Assembly: GCF_963678635.1 (NCBI RefSeq)
Contig: NC_087067.1
Span: 19,891,596 to 19,955,595 of the forward strand
Length of the DNA: 64,000 bases
Direction of reading: 5' to 3'
Source of the DNA: Symsagittifera roscoffensis
Taxonomy: Eukaryota; Xenacoelomorpha; Acoela; Convolutidae
Position 1 is the stretch's first letter. Each line of letters begins with the position of its first letter. The notes under the pieces are model-generated. The model saw only the letters and a list, made by a program, of their open reading frames with translations, did not search any database and had not been told where the DNA came from. A program made the translations under genes and the position numbers. Shown piece by piece: positions 10,033 through 22,385 of the stretch.

Positions 10033-10451
10033 AGGGCTCAGCCAGAGTACCTTTCTTGGGAACGTTGCCCGAAGAACAGTGGGAAGTACATCATCGAGAC
10101 CATGAAAGTAGGACGGGATATGGATTGGACAGAGTGGCGTTCATGGAAGAAGTCTGGACAGTGGTTCAGAGCTATGGGACCCATTCCATTTTGAAAACAG
10201 GTCTCAACCGACCATTGATGCGGGAAGTCCTTGACAAACTTGATGAGTGTGAAGGGAGATTGAGTGAGCTGTTGATTGACTCAGCCACTGATGAAAGTGA
10301 AGCGAACTCTCCCATCAAGATGACACCGCAGGATGGTAAAGGAGAGGTGGTGTATCTGCCAAGAACCAGGAGGGGAACGATGCGATCCAAATTGGTGATT
10401 GATAAGATCAATGAGATGAAGATGAAGTGCATTCAGAGATATCAAAAATAG
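9774..10451 (+). pseudogene. Element A ORF: low-complexity acidic/serine-rich linker segment
   Basis: 225 codons rich in serine, glutamate and arginine, with a proline/serine-rich stretch and a conserved-looking LPEEQWEV segment. It occupies the same position as the acidic, glycine-rich linker of element B (17.4-17.9 kb). It starts 3 nt after the end of reliable reading in the previous frame, consistent with a single frameshift in one original ORF. Confidence 0.5.
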
Positions 10452-10590
10452 GAAAGACGAAAGTGGATTCAGAGATATCAAAAAAAGCTGTCAATTCAGC
10501 AAAACGAAAATGAGTCGAAGAGGCAAGGGATTTGGGACAAGGTGATTATCAATTACCTGGCACGAACAGAATGTTGACCGATGTATAGCG

Positions 10591-11823
10591 ATGGTGCCAT
10601 CCATTCTCATGGCAGGGATAAAGTCGACTTGTTACAAATCCAAAAGGAGTGACCGCACTCTGACTGGAGCAACCTTAGAAATGGAAATACTTAGCCAATG
10701 TGGAGAAAGCACGATGAAAGACTTTAAACCATCTCCCATGAACCACGGAAAGGGAAACGTCGCAGGACAACTAGTACCAGTGGAGTATAACCGACTGACA
10801 GTGTCGGAGACTGTGTCAATAGATGAACCCGCCGATGGATACATGGAGAAGTTAGAATTTCGAAACTCGGCTAGAGGGTATGTGATGGCTCTGGAAGACG
10901 AAATGGCCATGGAAGGTTATCTGGAGACAATGTTGCGTGGCACCATCCTCAAGCAGAAGGCATATGGAACTTTAGCGTCATCCGAGACGCAGGCGGAAAC
11001 GATCGAGCAGTTAGTGAGCCTTCCATGGAAAGCAGTGGTGTTGAAGTACTTCGAAGAGGAAATGAGGACTACGCCGTGAATACACGCTGTCATGGCAGTA
11101 CCTTACGTGAGAACCGAATTACAATTGAGGTTCGCCTGGTGCATGATGGGATTAACTCGCGGGGAATATGACTCAGAAGAAAGGAAAAGGTCAAAAGAAG
11201 AAAAAGTATTCCTGATGACGAACCTGAGGGATCTGATAATCCAGGAAGGAATGGCAGTAGCGTGCGCGAAGCGGAGAGATGCTCTCTGTTTCATTCAATT
11301 CCTGATAGAGGAGATTTCAGTACCAGCATTGAGCACCTGTGTCAAGATGTTGAGGGAGGGCGATTAACGAGCAAAAGCCTTACTATTGCTAGCACTACTG
11401 GAGATGCATCAAAGCAAGCCTATGAGGGTGACTATGAAAGAACCTGAGGAGTTAGAGCCCATGAGAAAGATAGACGAAATCAGGAGATTTTCAAACAAGG
11501 AGCTGAGACTCACTGAAGAATCTATGGGGGCACTACCGAAATCCAGTGAGTACTGTGGGCCGATCAAGAAGAAGTCGTACAGCTACGTGTCCGGAATCAT
11601 TGGGATAGAGTACAACCCTTTCCTGAGTGAAGACATACGCGATTGCTTCTTCGATTACGCGCATGCAGTGTTGCTAAGATTCTGGACGTCGAGGATTGTA
11701 ACGATTAAGAGCGCTAATAATCCACAGACCAAATTGGGACTGGTCTTGGAAGAAGAAGTGACTGCACCTTCCGTGCACAAAATCCGACAAAAGAGTGGAG
11801 TTTGGGTTGGGATTCTCAGATGA
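10591..11823 (+). pseudogene. Element A ORF: C-terminal third, two in-frame stops
   Basis: One frame runs from 10591 to 11823, broken only by TGA at 11077-11079 and TAA at 11365-11367. The segment ending PWKAVVLKYFEEEMR aligns with PWENLLLEYFEDSMR of element B near 16.6 kb, which ties the two elements together. The remainder is charged and helical-looking, with no recognised domain. Confidence 0.55.
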
Positions 11824-13618
11824 ACTACTGAGAACGAGCTTGATGGTAGTGTGGGAACTGATGATACCATCATGGTGTCCTAGTCCCAATGCTGAATCGA
11901 TATTAGGGGCGACACAAGATGTGCAGAGGGAGCTGAACACAGACTGTAATCTGCGTGACCTTAACATCATATATAATGTGATGATAACAGCCTCTAGGAG
12001 CAACGGGGAAGACAAAGTGGAGTTGCCTGGCTGGGTACCAGTGGACTGGGTCAAACCTAGTAGCTGTTTGGCGGAAGTCTGTGGACTGGAAGGTCACGTT
12101 TGTGGAGGTCTGGATTGTGTGAAAACCCTAGAGAGACAACACAAGCAATTGACGATATAGTTTGGGAATGTCGTGATGAAAGCAAAGACGGAAAAGGAAC
12201 TGATCGCAGATTGCCATGGAGGAACCGAGATGAATCTAGTAACTGCACTAGGATTCTACAGCATGTTTGGTTCTTTAGAGTCACTATTGAAACTAGAACA
12301 GAAACATGAGATGGTCACAGCCATCAGTGTAGAAGTGATCCCAGGAGTTCTGCAAACTGAGCAAAAGTACATAGGAAAATGGAGGGAAGCGATCGAGACG
12401 GAAATGAACATCAGACATAGTGAGTCTTATTGTAGACCATCAGGAGCACGATATTTGGTGGGATCGACATTGGCTCCAATGTGCAAGAGTAGATACCTGG
12501 TGCATTTCGTAGCTGTGGATGTAAAGAGTACGAGAACGATCGTGGATCAAGCCTTCTCAGTGCCAAAGTGTGTGAGACTAACGAGAATGTCCAAAAAATC
12601 TTACGAGTTGCTATGTAAGATGTTCTCAGTAGTTCCAGAGAGAACAAAGGACGAGTTGGAATCGATACTGGGAAGGAAGTTCATGGGATACGTGAGTGGG
12701 AACTTCAGTAACTTTGAAAGACAGAAACAGAGAGGATCAACCGTTACGGATTACAATACAGTAGATGAGAATGATGAAGTCCACCGAGTGATGATGGAAG
12801 TGGAACCATTACTGGAAGCTTCGGGAAAACGTAATTGGAGGAGCATCATGTTGACGCATGACGAGTTTCCCTGCCACTGCTTGCTGCAGACCTGGTGGTA
12901 TCCCGAGCGTAGTAATCTGGTGTTGATCTGGGACTCTGGAGAGCTGCTCTCCATGGGTTTACCAGACTCATCACGGCCCATAACATTAGTGATAGTGGGA
13001 GTTATGATGGCGATACGATGGCTGGAAGCTTATGTGAGAGAAAACAATAGACAGGAGGCACCGACGAGAGAACAGTTGCAGAAATTGGATTGTCTAAAAG
13101 AATTAGATCTTTTTGAGACAACGTGCAAGATTCTAAACATTCCGATGGAAGTGAAAAAGATATGGGCAAGAAGACGATTGATGCCATGGTCCAGAGCTAA
13201 CATGACTGCATGGTTGTACGAATATGCCAAAAAGCATATGTCGAGGCACGGCAGGGTGTACAGTGGATATCAGCTGGACATTGGAGCAGGAGCTTTCAAG
13301 CGAGCTTTCGTGACTCATCGGAATGCAGTGACCACCGCTGCAAAGAGAATTTCCAGGACGAGTGAACGTAGAGGAAAGGAGAAGGAAGAGATGTTGAAGG
13401 AAGATTTGGAAAGAAACGTGACATTGTGTCTCCACAACAGTTTCTGCCGAAACAGAGAATCTAACGTGGATCCCCTACCTTGTTGCAAACAGAGGGTAGA
13501 AGAGCAGAAGTGTTGGAGGACTGCTTCCAACAGCGTCAGAATAGCTAGCGATGTGTTGCAAGACACAGAAACTGAAAGTGCGGAGTCAGTGTCACAGGAG
13601 GAAGAGATGGAACATTGA
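11795..13618 (+). pseudogene. Element A ORF: C-terminal region (481-codon open tail)
   Basis: Shifted one frame from the previous entry (overlap 11795-11823) and interrupted by one TAG at 12158-12160; the following 481 codons (12173-13618) are intact. The tail has cysteine-rich patches (CHCLLQTWWYP near 12873; CLHNSFCRNR and CCKQRVEEQKC near 13430-13515) and a glutamate-rich end. No match to a named family is recognised. Neither LTR nor polypurine tract is obvious immediately after the stop. Confidence 0.5.
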
Positions 13619-15933
13619 CAAACGGTCGAAAGAACAAGAAAAGAAAATTAGAAGAAAATTAGAAGAATTTAGAAGTTTTAGAACTTCTAAACGACGAGAA
13701 AAGAAGAAAACAAAGGAGTGACGAAGAAGAAGAAATAAAAACTCAGAATTGTTTTATGTGTGTGAAAAAACTCAAGTGAGAAACTAAGCAACCAAGTTGT
13801 AATTGAATTCTGAAACATTTAGTTGAGCTTTGAACATTAAAGAATTTGTTGAATTTATAAATTTGCATTTTGATTTTAGTTAGTGGCTTTAGAGACTATT
13901 ATTTACTATTTATTTAGAAAGGCTTGAGTAAAGAGTATATTTAATTATTCTAGCCTGCATGACTGTTTTTAATCAACTAGGAGAACTAATCACTTTGTGG
14001 TGATATGAAAGGCTTGGGTAATCTCTCGAAAGGATTGTTTCATTGTTCTTTCTAACCACACAGTTTCTTAGTTTTAATATTCAGGACAATAACAAGCAAG
14101 ATTTCCGAAGGGAAGAAGCATAGTAGGATAATTTTAGCTTATTGGTTGGCAGGACTGTCCTGCAAACCGACATCTTTTAAAAATCTAGGAGAGAAATTTT
14201 TAATCAGGGCATTGACATTGGAAGTCAGAAAAGAAGTTTTTATCTTAGGTCATATCCTCAATGTGCAGATTAATGAAAGAATTTGAAGGTTATATTGATG
14301 TAGTATGATGCCATTTATATTCTGCAGTGAGTCGATATGACGCGGATAAAAGTAATTTCGTGCATTTTGTAAATTCTGTTCGATGACACTGTGCCAATTT
14401 TACGAAAATTAAGAGATTCAATGAGGACATTGACCGGACTGTCCGGGGAGTATGTGACATTCGACCAGAATGAAAAAAAAAATGCAAACGCAGCAATTTC
14501 GAGTTTTTAGCAGCGAACCTTCCGAATTGGCGATTGTGAAGGAATAAGAGCGTTATTCGAACGATTGGACAAATCAGGAAGGCTAAATTTTAAAAATTCG
14601 AATTGATGACGTAAAAATTCTAAGAAACGTCAAAAACGGCCATTTTAGAGACAAAACTGAAATAAAACACAACAACATTAGTTGCGATAGCGATAACGAC
14701 GAAAATTGTGACTGGAAAACGACAACAGATTGCAGAAGTAGCAGATACCGTTCCGAGTTGCAACTATTGTGTCGCTACAATAGTTGCAAAGCCGTTGCGA
14801 ACAACGGTGAAGGGTGGAAGACAGCCTTCCGGAAGGAAGATAAAGGTCTTATTTCCCTGGATTCAAGAATCCGGAGGGGTCTCGGGACTGAAACTCTTAG
14901 GCTTTTATACAAAGTTTTAGCTTCCTTATTATATCCTGAATTGAATTTAATTAACATCTGAATTCATTTTGCTAGGATGAGAAGCTAGGAGTTGGGGGAA
15001 AGGGTTGATCCATCTTCGATGGAGATGATGATTTTTATCTACTGAACGAAAACAATAATAATTCAAAAAATAGTAGTAGCCCTGATTTTAGGAGTGACCT
15101 CGTGGTCTGGGGATACTGAGACCCAGCCATGAGCTCACTATATCTGCATGTAGTCTAGTTAATTTGAGTGTTTTGACCAAAGCCAAAAGCAGTAACGTTT
15201 TTGTCGACCCGATGTTAGAAAGACCACCGAAAGTACTGGCTTGGTAGAGACGGTGAAAAGCATGTAGAGCTCTGTTTAGAAGTTGGCCAGTCGTCTTAGA
15301 ACCTAGCTTTATTTTCCGTCGATATGTATCTTCCGGCCGAATGTTACACACTGATTCCCTGGAGTGTCAGTAGAACCCTTGCTTGGGAATTCACATGCGT
15401 AAGCAGGTTAGCGAACTCCATTGTTCAGTCAGGGACCCTGCCTGGTTCAACCCCGGCCTCACAAGCGGAAACCAGGAAACGCCGATTCTACTCTGACCTG
15501 CACACATTTGTTCATTTTGAACCAATTGCCATCGAAACATCAGGTGCTATAGGTAGGACTTCCTTGACATTCCTCCAAAATCTTGCCAGTCGCGTAGAAA
15601 CGGTCATAAAGGTCTGGTAAAGGTCATTTTGGGACATAATTGTCAAAAAAGTGGCAGCTAGCAAGCCGTGCCATACTAAGGCTGCCTGACGCTTACTTTA
15701 ATGCCCGCGGAAATCGAGTAATGGTGTTTTGGAGGCCCCATTGTCAATAATCAGGCAACAAGAAGGGCCGTGCCTTGCGAATTCTGTTCTTTGGTGACGT
15801 ATGGACCCATGGAACTGTGGTAAAATTAATTTTGAGACATAATTGTCGATAAAGAAGCAGCTGGTGATCTGGCCTCTTTTCGAAAGCTGAAACAACTATT
15901 CAGCCTCGCCATCCAGCCTCGCTATTCAGCAGT
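13619..15933. other. Non-coding spacer between convergent elements A and B
   Basis: 2.3 kb without a convincing gene. It starts with an A-rich tract (13620-13740) rich in gaagaa/agaaaa, typical of sequence just 3' of an element ORF. A TATA-like cttttatac lies near 14900. The gacataattgtc motif occurs twice (15636 and 15837) followed by gcagct, a weak direct repeat. LTRs are plausible here but I could not match a left and a right copy. Confidence 0.5.
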
Positions 15934-16110
15934 CGCTTTTTTACGAATCTTGCCTCCCCGTTCTTTAGCCTTAAGAATTTTAGTGTCTTTAATACTAGTC
16001 TTATTTTTATCATCCATTTCGACACTTATTCTTTTATCATCAGTTTTTTTTGTTTAGAGTAGAGCTATCTTACATGGGTTGCCCTGCTTCAGCTTCCTTA
16101 GGCCAATCAT

Positions 16111-16458
16111 CTAATCGAGCAGCCCATTCCTCCTTTTCTCGTCCAGTCCAGTGCCGATCAGGACTGGCTCTCCAACTTTCACTACCGTACTCCACAGCTC
16201 TTCCTTGAAGTCGTCTGTTTTAACTTTGTCTTCCACCCTCTGGTTGAACTCGCTCACGAAACTTTGCGCCTCCTCATCCAACGTGCTCGAGAACATGTCT
16301 TTGTTGCCTTCAAAGATATTCTCCTCCCTTGCTTCATCGGTCAGGAGCACCGTTACCATGTTGGATTGTTCACTCGTTAGTGGCAGCTCTAGATTCTTCC
16401 GGGGAGACCTGGATTTGGTACACCTGCAGACTCTTGGCGCCCAGTTTAAATTTGTCAT
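16111..16458 (-). pseudogene. Element B: duplicated tail segment
   Basis: Second copy of the C-terminal part of the 17268-18335 ORF (shared SPRKNLELPLTSEQSNMV and VKVGEPVLIGTGLDEKRR segments). It is a duplication by-product; the preceding residues come from a different frame of the unique middle segment. Confidence 0.7.
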
Positions 16459-16506
16459 GCGAGGTCAACGCCTCTAACGCCACTCCCGCACAAGTCAAAG
16501 TGAACA

Positions 16507-17174
16507 TCAACTGTCCTGCCGTTCTGACAAAGGATTCGCCATCAATGGCAATGCCGACGAAAGTGCTCTCATCGAATCTTCAAAGTACTCAAGCAGCAGG
16601 TTCTCCCAAGGCCGCCCCAGCTGTTTTCCCAACTCTAGCTTGTTAACTTCGGTCTTCACAGCTATCCGCCAATGCCGAGCGGTATTTCTCGTCGCATTTC
16701 TCTCGAGAGGATCGCACGTCACTTGCGTCTCAATGGCCTGGTGTTGCGTCGAAAGCCACTCCTTGCGGATGACCACTTCCCACGTCTGTCCACTAGTCGA
16801 ACCCCTCTTCGCGTTTGCCTTCTGGGTTTGAAGTCATCCTCCGATCCCAGAGTCGTCGAGGCTTCCATTTCCCGCAGCCCCTCGGCCAGCCTCATGGGTG
16901 CTGAGCTGCTCTTGTAGGCCGCTGTTTTCCCTCGCGCTATAATCATGGGAGCTGTCTCTTTTAGATTCTTCTCTGAAACCGCATCCGCCGAAAGACTCGC
17001 CTCTTCTGTCTCCCGTTTCCTTTTCCTAGACCCTATTCCTTTACTCGGGGGCGTTGCCACCACCACCTGACTCGAATTCTTTGTCCAAGTCGCTTTTTTA
17101 CGAATCTTGCCTCCCCGTTCTCTAGCCTTAAGAATTTTAGTGTCTTTAATACTAGTCTTATTTTTATCATCCAT
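16507..17174 (-). pseudogene. Element B: basic linker and tail segment (two frames)
   Basis: The frame 16719-17174 encodes a lysine/arginine-rich stretch starting MDDKNKTSIKDTK with GSRKRKRE, possibly nuclear-localisation-like or nucleic-acid binding. The frame 16507-16776 continues with WENLLLEYFEDSMR, matching element A at 10590-11079. The two overlap by 58 bp, so one frameshift splits what was a single ORF. Confidence 0.55.
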
Positions 17175-17267
17175 TTCGACACTTTTTCTTTTATCATCAG
17201 TTTTTTTTGTTTAGAGTAGAGCTATCTTACATGGGTTGCCCTGCTTCAGCTTCCTTAGGCCAATCAT

Positions 17268-18335
17268 CTAATCGAGCAGCCCATTCCTCCTTTTCTCGTC
17301 CAGTCCAGTGCCGATCAGGACTGGCTCTCCCACTTTCACTACCGTACTCCACAGCTCTTCCTTGAAGTCGTATGTTTTAACTTTGTCTTCCACCCTCTGG
17401 TTAAACTCGCTCACGAAACTTTGCGCCTCCTCATCCAACGTGCTCAAGAACATGTCTTTGTTGCCTTCAAAGGTATTCTCCTCCCTTGCTTCATCGGTCA
17501 GGAGCACCATTACCATGTTGGATTGTTCACTCGTTAGTGGCAGCTCAAGATTCTTCCGGGGAGACCCCAAAGGCGGGGTGGCCGTGTTTGCCCAGTCGTC
17601 CCCACTCAGTTCTTGTAGTAGCTCACGTGTGGTGCCGGGGCTAAACTCTCTGTCCGTTGCCCCTCCCTCGGGCGTATTCCCCACCTCCATTTCTTCTCCA
17701 GCTTCGCTGAGGGTTTCGTCCACGCTCTTCCCCTCTCCTGACTCTGGCTGATCCCTATCTAGCGCGTCTGTGAATCTGTTCTCCACTGGAAGGTTCCTTC
17801 TGTCTCTTTGGGTTCCCACAGACAGGGGTGAAGGTGTCGTCAGATCTGCTGTCTTATACTCAGTGAGGGGCACGTATAGAACTACTGCCGCGTCCAAATT
17901 CCGTCCCTCCTGTTGCAGCTCTACTTCTTGTAATCCATAAGGTGCCCGATATTTTATCGTGCCAAATTTCTTTTCGTCCTTCAGGGCTAGGTGACCTTCC
18001 TCTACGATCATCCTCCCGTCATCATAGATGGGCAGCTTGCTTTCGAGTCCTGCCTTCTCAAGAGTTTTCAGCACTTCCCGAACCTCTTGCTTTGGAGACA
18101 TCGAACCCCGCATCTTCTTTGCTTGCGTGGTCCTAGAATTTATCTTGGTTTCACAGTTATGGAAGTACACCGCTGCCAAATACCCGATGAACAAGAGGTC
18201 CCAGCTTTCCGTGAATTTCTTTTGCTGCTGGTCCACTGTCGCTCTCGCGTGTAGGGAATGGACTACTATGGGGCTATTCATCCCCAGCGTCATCTGCCTC
18301 ACCGTCGGAAACTCAGGAATCGCGGCGGGCAACAC
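17268..18335 (-). pseudogene. Element B: gag-like ORF, acidic 3' segment (355 codons open)
   Basis: Begins with AIPEFPTVRQM, homologous to EIPEFPLIRRI of the array units in element A, then diverges. The centre (about residues 190-270) is acidic with glycine, serine and proline, probably a disordered linker. The end is conserved in the duplicate at 16111-16458. No enzymatic motif was seen. Confidence 0.55.
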
Positions 18336-18374
18336 GTCCAGCTCAAGTTTTGTCTCCAGCTCCCTTTTGGTAAA

Positions 18375-19841
18375 CTAGAAACACTTCGACCAGGCTGGGA
18401 TCCTCAAGACTTCCCTCGTGTCTTTTGCTATTGGGTCCAAGTTCCAGAACTTTGGGTAGACGTCGATGGGACCTTCTTGCTTTCCCCCCAACCTGCATTG
18501 CAGTTGACCCCTGAAGTTAAGCACTATTAGCTCTGGGTCCTTTATCTTCCCGAAGAGCACTGTATCACTCATTCCCGCTCTCAAGTCTTCTTGTCGGCAC
18601 CAGTTCAGTGCCGTCCCATCCAGAACGCTGATCAGTCTAACGTGCACCACCGAATGTCGGTACGCTGCCGCAAGCGGATCCGGGAAGGCGTACGTCACGG
18701 CTGGCCCATAAATACAGGTCTCCACCTCTCCCAGCCCCTGATCATCCCTCCGGGATTAGATCTCACGGCCAAGCACAAGTCTGTCAGGAGAGGTATTCCT
18801 CCATTCGCCTCCCTCACTTCTTCTCTCGTCTTTGCCCTTCTCTCTTCGCCTGTCAAATGCCTGTTCTGTATCAGGGGATATTCCACTAGCAGCGTTTTCA
18901 TTCCAGCAGCACACTTGTAGGAATACGTATCTGGACTCGGTTGGGCCTTCCTCGCCGACAGGGGTTCCCCATACTTCATCAGTTGATGAAATGTAGTCAG
19001 CTCCCCATGTGTCAGGAGTACTAGAGTCAAGTGTTCGTCAATTCGCAGCGTCTTCACACCTCTACTAAACATATATGCTGCGCCCATATTGAACAAGTAC
19101 CTGGGTATACCAAGTACAAGGTCATTAGGAGATTTATTGGCATGCCCAAGAGTTCCTGTACGAGCACCTCGAAGATCGCGTTCCCCGCGTCGAACACCTT
19201 GTCCATGTATTCCTTTTCCCAACAAGGACCCAAGAATCTCAAGATCTCGTGTGACCTCCGGGTCCTCAGTTCGCCCTTCGCATGCTCTCTCCAGAAGCCT
19301 CCAATTGTCACTTCGTTTGCAGCCGTGACGAATCTCCCCACTGTCATCTCTCTCTCTCTTCTGCCACTTCCAGTTGTTCCTCCAAAAACTCCCATAATTG
19401 CTTCACCAGCGGTGGAGCACTCTCTCTCGTCTTGTCCGTCACATTATCAAGTCTCGGGGGTCAGGAATGGCCATCTTTCTCTCTCTTGTGTTAGACGGTA
19501 TGCCATCGATTCCACTTGCTTTTCAGCTGCCGCCACATTCTTTCTCTCGTTCTCTGGCCCCTTCGTCTTGCTAGTGGAACTCGTGATTGTCGGCTCCATA
19601 CTTCACAGGCTGGCTGTCAGATAAGTTATTACTGGATGGTCATCCCCGACTTCGGGTTGAACTTCAGTTGTCGGGCAAGTTTCGACACCTCAAGACAAAG
19701 GAACTCGTCCAAGACGATCAGGTTGTCCGCAAGCTCGTAAAAGCCCCTAAGAGCGTGGGACATATCCGCCCACGCCACCGCCACTTCCGACTTCAAGAGT
19801 CTCAAGTTCACCGGTTCTGGCTCACGATTTGGGGCCGCCAT
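18375..19841 (-). pseudogene. Element B: core gag-like region homologous to element A's repeat unit
   Basis: Decayed over several frames: 19629-19841 (WADMSHALRGF), 19054-19395, 18695-19225 (NGGIPLLTDLCLAVRSNPGGMIRG) and 18375-18725 (YGPAVTYAFPD, LNWCRQ, PKFWNLDP). These match, in order, the whole 577-residue unit of element A. Only one copy of the unit is present here, so the amplification in element A is specific to that copy. Confidence 0.75.
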
Positions 19842-20024
19842 CAGCGTCCGCCATCAGTTTCCCTCTGCAACCAGAACTAATATGGCGTAAACGAATAGTA
19901 AAGCAGGTGACATACTCGAGTAATCCGTTGATGACGCGAATACCACTCTTGTCTTCGATCCCAACCGGGATGCCACCAGTTCCTGCACTTCATTCATTGC
20001 TGCAAACAGCGTCTGAATCGCCTC

Positions 20025-20255
20025 CTAGATCTTCTTTATTGTAGGCTCCCCACTTTTCAGAGGCTCAAGCAGTCCCGCCGCTTGCAGGTGATTATTCATT
20101 CCCGCGAACAATAAAAGCTCCGGTTCACACGGTGTCTCTGACTTTATCGCTACGATCAGGGTCAGCATTTGATTTAACTCCGCCCCTGGTAGTAGGTACA
20201 CCAAGGTTTCTGGCCAAAACAACTTCGGTGACATCCCCTCAAAGTCCGACCCCAC
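20025..20255 (-). pseudogene. Element B: segment with AGMNNHL motif
   Basis: Aligns with element A 487-700 (FWP, then LLFAGMNNHLQAAG against VIAGINDHLHSRG). The family may contain a second degenerate SGNH-like fold here, with the block III aspartate replaced by asparagine. It is truncated by frameshifts on both sides. Confidence 0.5.
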
Positions 20256-20292
20256 TACAATGATCCCTCTCGCCGCTCTAGGATCTGATAAA

Positions 20293-21196
20293 TCATAAAC
20301 TGCTAACGCCTTGGCCAGCCGTGAAGTTCCACAGGATCTCCCGTACCTTGGGTCTCCGCAAGTTTCGCACCCACGTAGGCTGTATCAGGATGCTCTTTGG
20401 CTCAAGAAGCTTGTCCGCCGCCCTAAGCTGCGCGGGGATCGCCACTCTGATCCTGGCCATACTAGTCCGATGCTTGGGTGGCTCCACTATGAGGCCTGGA
20501 CTTAACAACTCCTTGAGAGGTCTGTAATTGATTGGCCCCATTATCGATCTCTGGGGATTTCCCGTCAAGTCCGCCGTATCCAGTGTCTTGGCTCGACAAC
20601 AGAAGTGCGCCTCATGAGCGTTTAGCCAATCCACACAATAAAGATTGCTCAAGTCCTCATGCGACAATCTATTGATCCATAAGGCCTCCGTCAACTCTTG
20701 ACGGCAGGCTAGATCCTCAAGATCCAGATCCTTCACTCGCTCCAGGTACCGGGTTCTGCTTGCTTCCCCCGGACCTTCGACCTTCTTCTTGCTGTCTACC
20801 ACCACCACAACCACTGACGACACAACAGCATTCTTCCTCGTATTCTGGTCCGCCGTCATGTTATAGGGAACGGTGCGGATGGTGAGGATTGCTGGCTCCA
20901 GGTAAATTCTTAGCTCCTCAAGAATGCAGCTCACTTTATCTTGTAGCCTCGTCATTTTTCTTGCCTCGCCCCTGGACACGTCGTTGGTTCCCGTCATCAA
21001 CGTAACTGTGTATATCTTCCCCATCTCCTGCATCTGCAGGGACGCCAACATCTGGGGCATCGCTGCGCGCAATAAACTCAAGATTTCCACTTGCCAATGG
21101 GCCTGGATCCTTGTCAGGACTCGGACGAGACTGTCCCCTATTATCAAGTGTATCGTACCTTCGGGTATTCTCGGTTGTACGAAGTACTCTGCCCAC
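20293..21196 (-). pseudogene. Element B: GDSL/SGNH-hydrolase-like domain plus MGP-N-RPL region
   Basis: Residues 1-90 of the 284-codon frame show IIGDSLVRVL (block I, catalytic serine in GDS) and TGTNDVSRGE (block III, G-x-N-D), the two hallmark blocks of SGNH hydrolases, about 45 residues apart. The expected C-terminal D-x-x-H block is not found: soon after the ILTIRTVPYNM strand the sequence passes abruptly into a valine/lysine-rich stretch, which suggests an internal deletion. The second half (SHEDLSNLYCVDWL and MGPINYRPLKEL) matches the start of element A. An esterase role in retroelements is known for some non-LTR ORF1 proteins; here activity is unlikely because the dyad histidine is missing. 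Confidence 0.65.
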
Positions 21197-21288
21197 GTGG
21201 CGTCATGAAAGGCATCTCTCCTCTCTCGTTGCGCAGCCGTCCAGTCTTCTCGATTATGTCGGTGGTATCTGCCGTCAGTGTTCTTCTT

Positions 21289-21537
21289 CTAACTCGAGAT
21301 CACTACGCTCCTCACTAGGTGCTCTCTCCAGGTGGTTGGTCGCTGCTCACGTGCAGCGTTCTCAAGAGTTTTCGCCTGCATCCTTTCCTGCAATTCCCTG
21401 AAGCGCGACGTTCCCGTTCCGGACTGACCGCCGCTAGTCGAGCTGGACGTCAGTCGTGGTAGCGCAATGCCATTAGCGGTCTGACTCGATTCGCCTCTAG
21501 ATTCCTCACGGGAGGAACGGGATGAGGTGGCGTCCAT
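21289..21537 (-). pseudogene. Element B: serine/arginine-rich linker
   Basis: Low-complexity segment (SSRSSREESRGESS) leading into a short helical RFRELQERMQAKTL stretch. It lies between the coiled-coil segment and the SGNH-like domain. It overlaps the next upstream frame, indicating a frameshift. Confidence 0.4.
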
Positions 21538-22385
21538 GCCTCCAAACCTTCGTTCATGTGATCTTGAGCCACGCGGTCCAGGTTGAAGCGGCCGCTCGAT
21601 CTGGGCGCTTCATCTACTTCCATTCTTGACTCTGGTCTGTATCTTGTTACCACTGGCTCAGTCGTTGTCCTCTTCTTCTTCTCTTTACCACTCGCGACCA
21701 CTTGCTGCCTCCTTTGTAGCCGCTCTAATTCTGACTTTATTTGATCACAGTTGGCTACACTTTCTTGTAGCCTCTGCTCTTGCACTCGTTCTGCCATCAG
21801 AAGATCCCGATCAAGAATCGCCTTGTCTCGCTCAAGTATTGCCTGCTCGCGATCAAGCTTGGCTTGATCACTTTCAAGAGCCGCCTAGTCCCTGTCCAGA
21901 TTGGCGTGGTCCCGTTCCCTTTGAGCCCTTTCCAACTCTCTCTTCATGCTGCTGAGATTTGGATATGACTCTTCTGTTTGTTGCGACCGGAGCATCGACG
22001 GTGGTTTACTTGTGGATTGTGATCCTGCTCCTGCTGGTGGTCTGATCGGGAGGGGAAATTCCCCCGCACCATACCCCGGGGTGTTACTCAAGGCAGGGTT
22101 CCTTGCAAAATCAAATCTTCTTACGCCTTCGTACACGTTCCAGGATAGCCATCTGGTCTGCTCCAGATTTGAGATTCCATCCGAGGTGTAACCCACCATC
22201 AGCACGGCTTCAGTCGCTGACTCCCTGCACTCCCCTTGCGCTTCCAGTTGCAGGATGGCATTGGGCATGGCCACGAGCCTCTCATCCACTTGCGTGTAGT
22301 TGATGTCCCCCAAGCGCTTGTATAAATCGTCGAGTGCGAGTTTTCTGAATACCACTGGCACAGATTTCCAAAATCGATCTGCCAT
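21450..22385 (-). pseudogene. Element B: N-terminus of the large ORF, with coiled coil
   Basis: Starts at an ATG with G at -3 and +4 (22385) and reads MADRFWKSVPVVFRKLALDDLY, then a proline/glycine-rich linker, then a heptad-like charged stretch (RELERAQRERDHANLDRD; next frame ERVQEQRLQESVANCDQI) predicted to form a coiled coil. One TAG (near 21885) separates the two frames. An N-terminal helical domain followed by a coiled coil is compatible with a gag or ORF1-type assembly protein; that is inference. Confidence 0.5.

Larger units (their letters stand above)
15934..17565 (-). repeat. Internal duplication of element B (about 475 bp, spaced 1155 bp)
   Basis: 15934-16406 and 17089-17565 are nearly identical, from gtcgcttttttacgaatc to ttccggggagacc. 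On the minus strand the order is copy 1, a unique 680-bp segment, then copy 2. A few substitutions separate the copies, so the duplication is recent relative to the rest of element B. Confidence 0.9.

Noticed and set aside
15425-15480. ggttcaaccccgg, similar to a tRNA B box
   Set aside because: No matching A box, anticodon arm or acceptor stem could be folded around it.
16151-22303. Numerous plus-strand ORFs of 60-197 codons between 16 and 22 kb
   Set aside because: Antisense shadows of element B, whose minus-strand frames align with element A.
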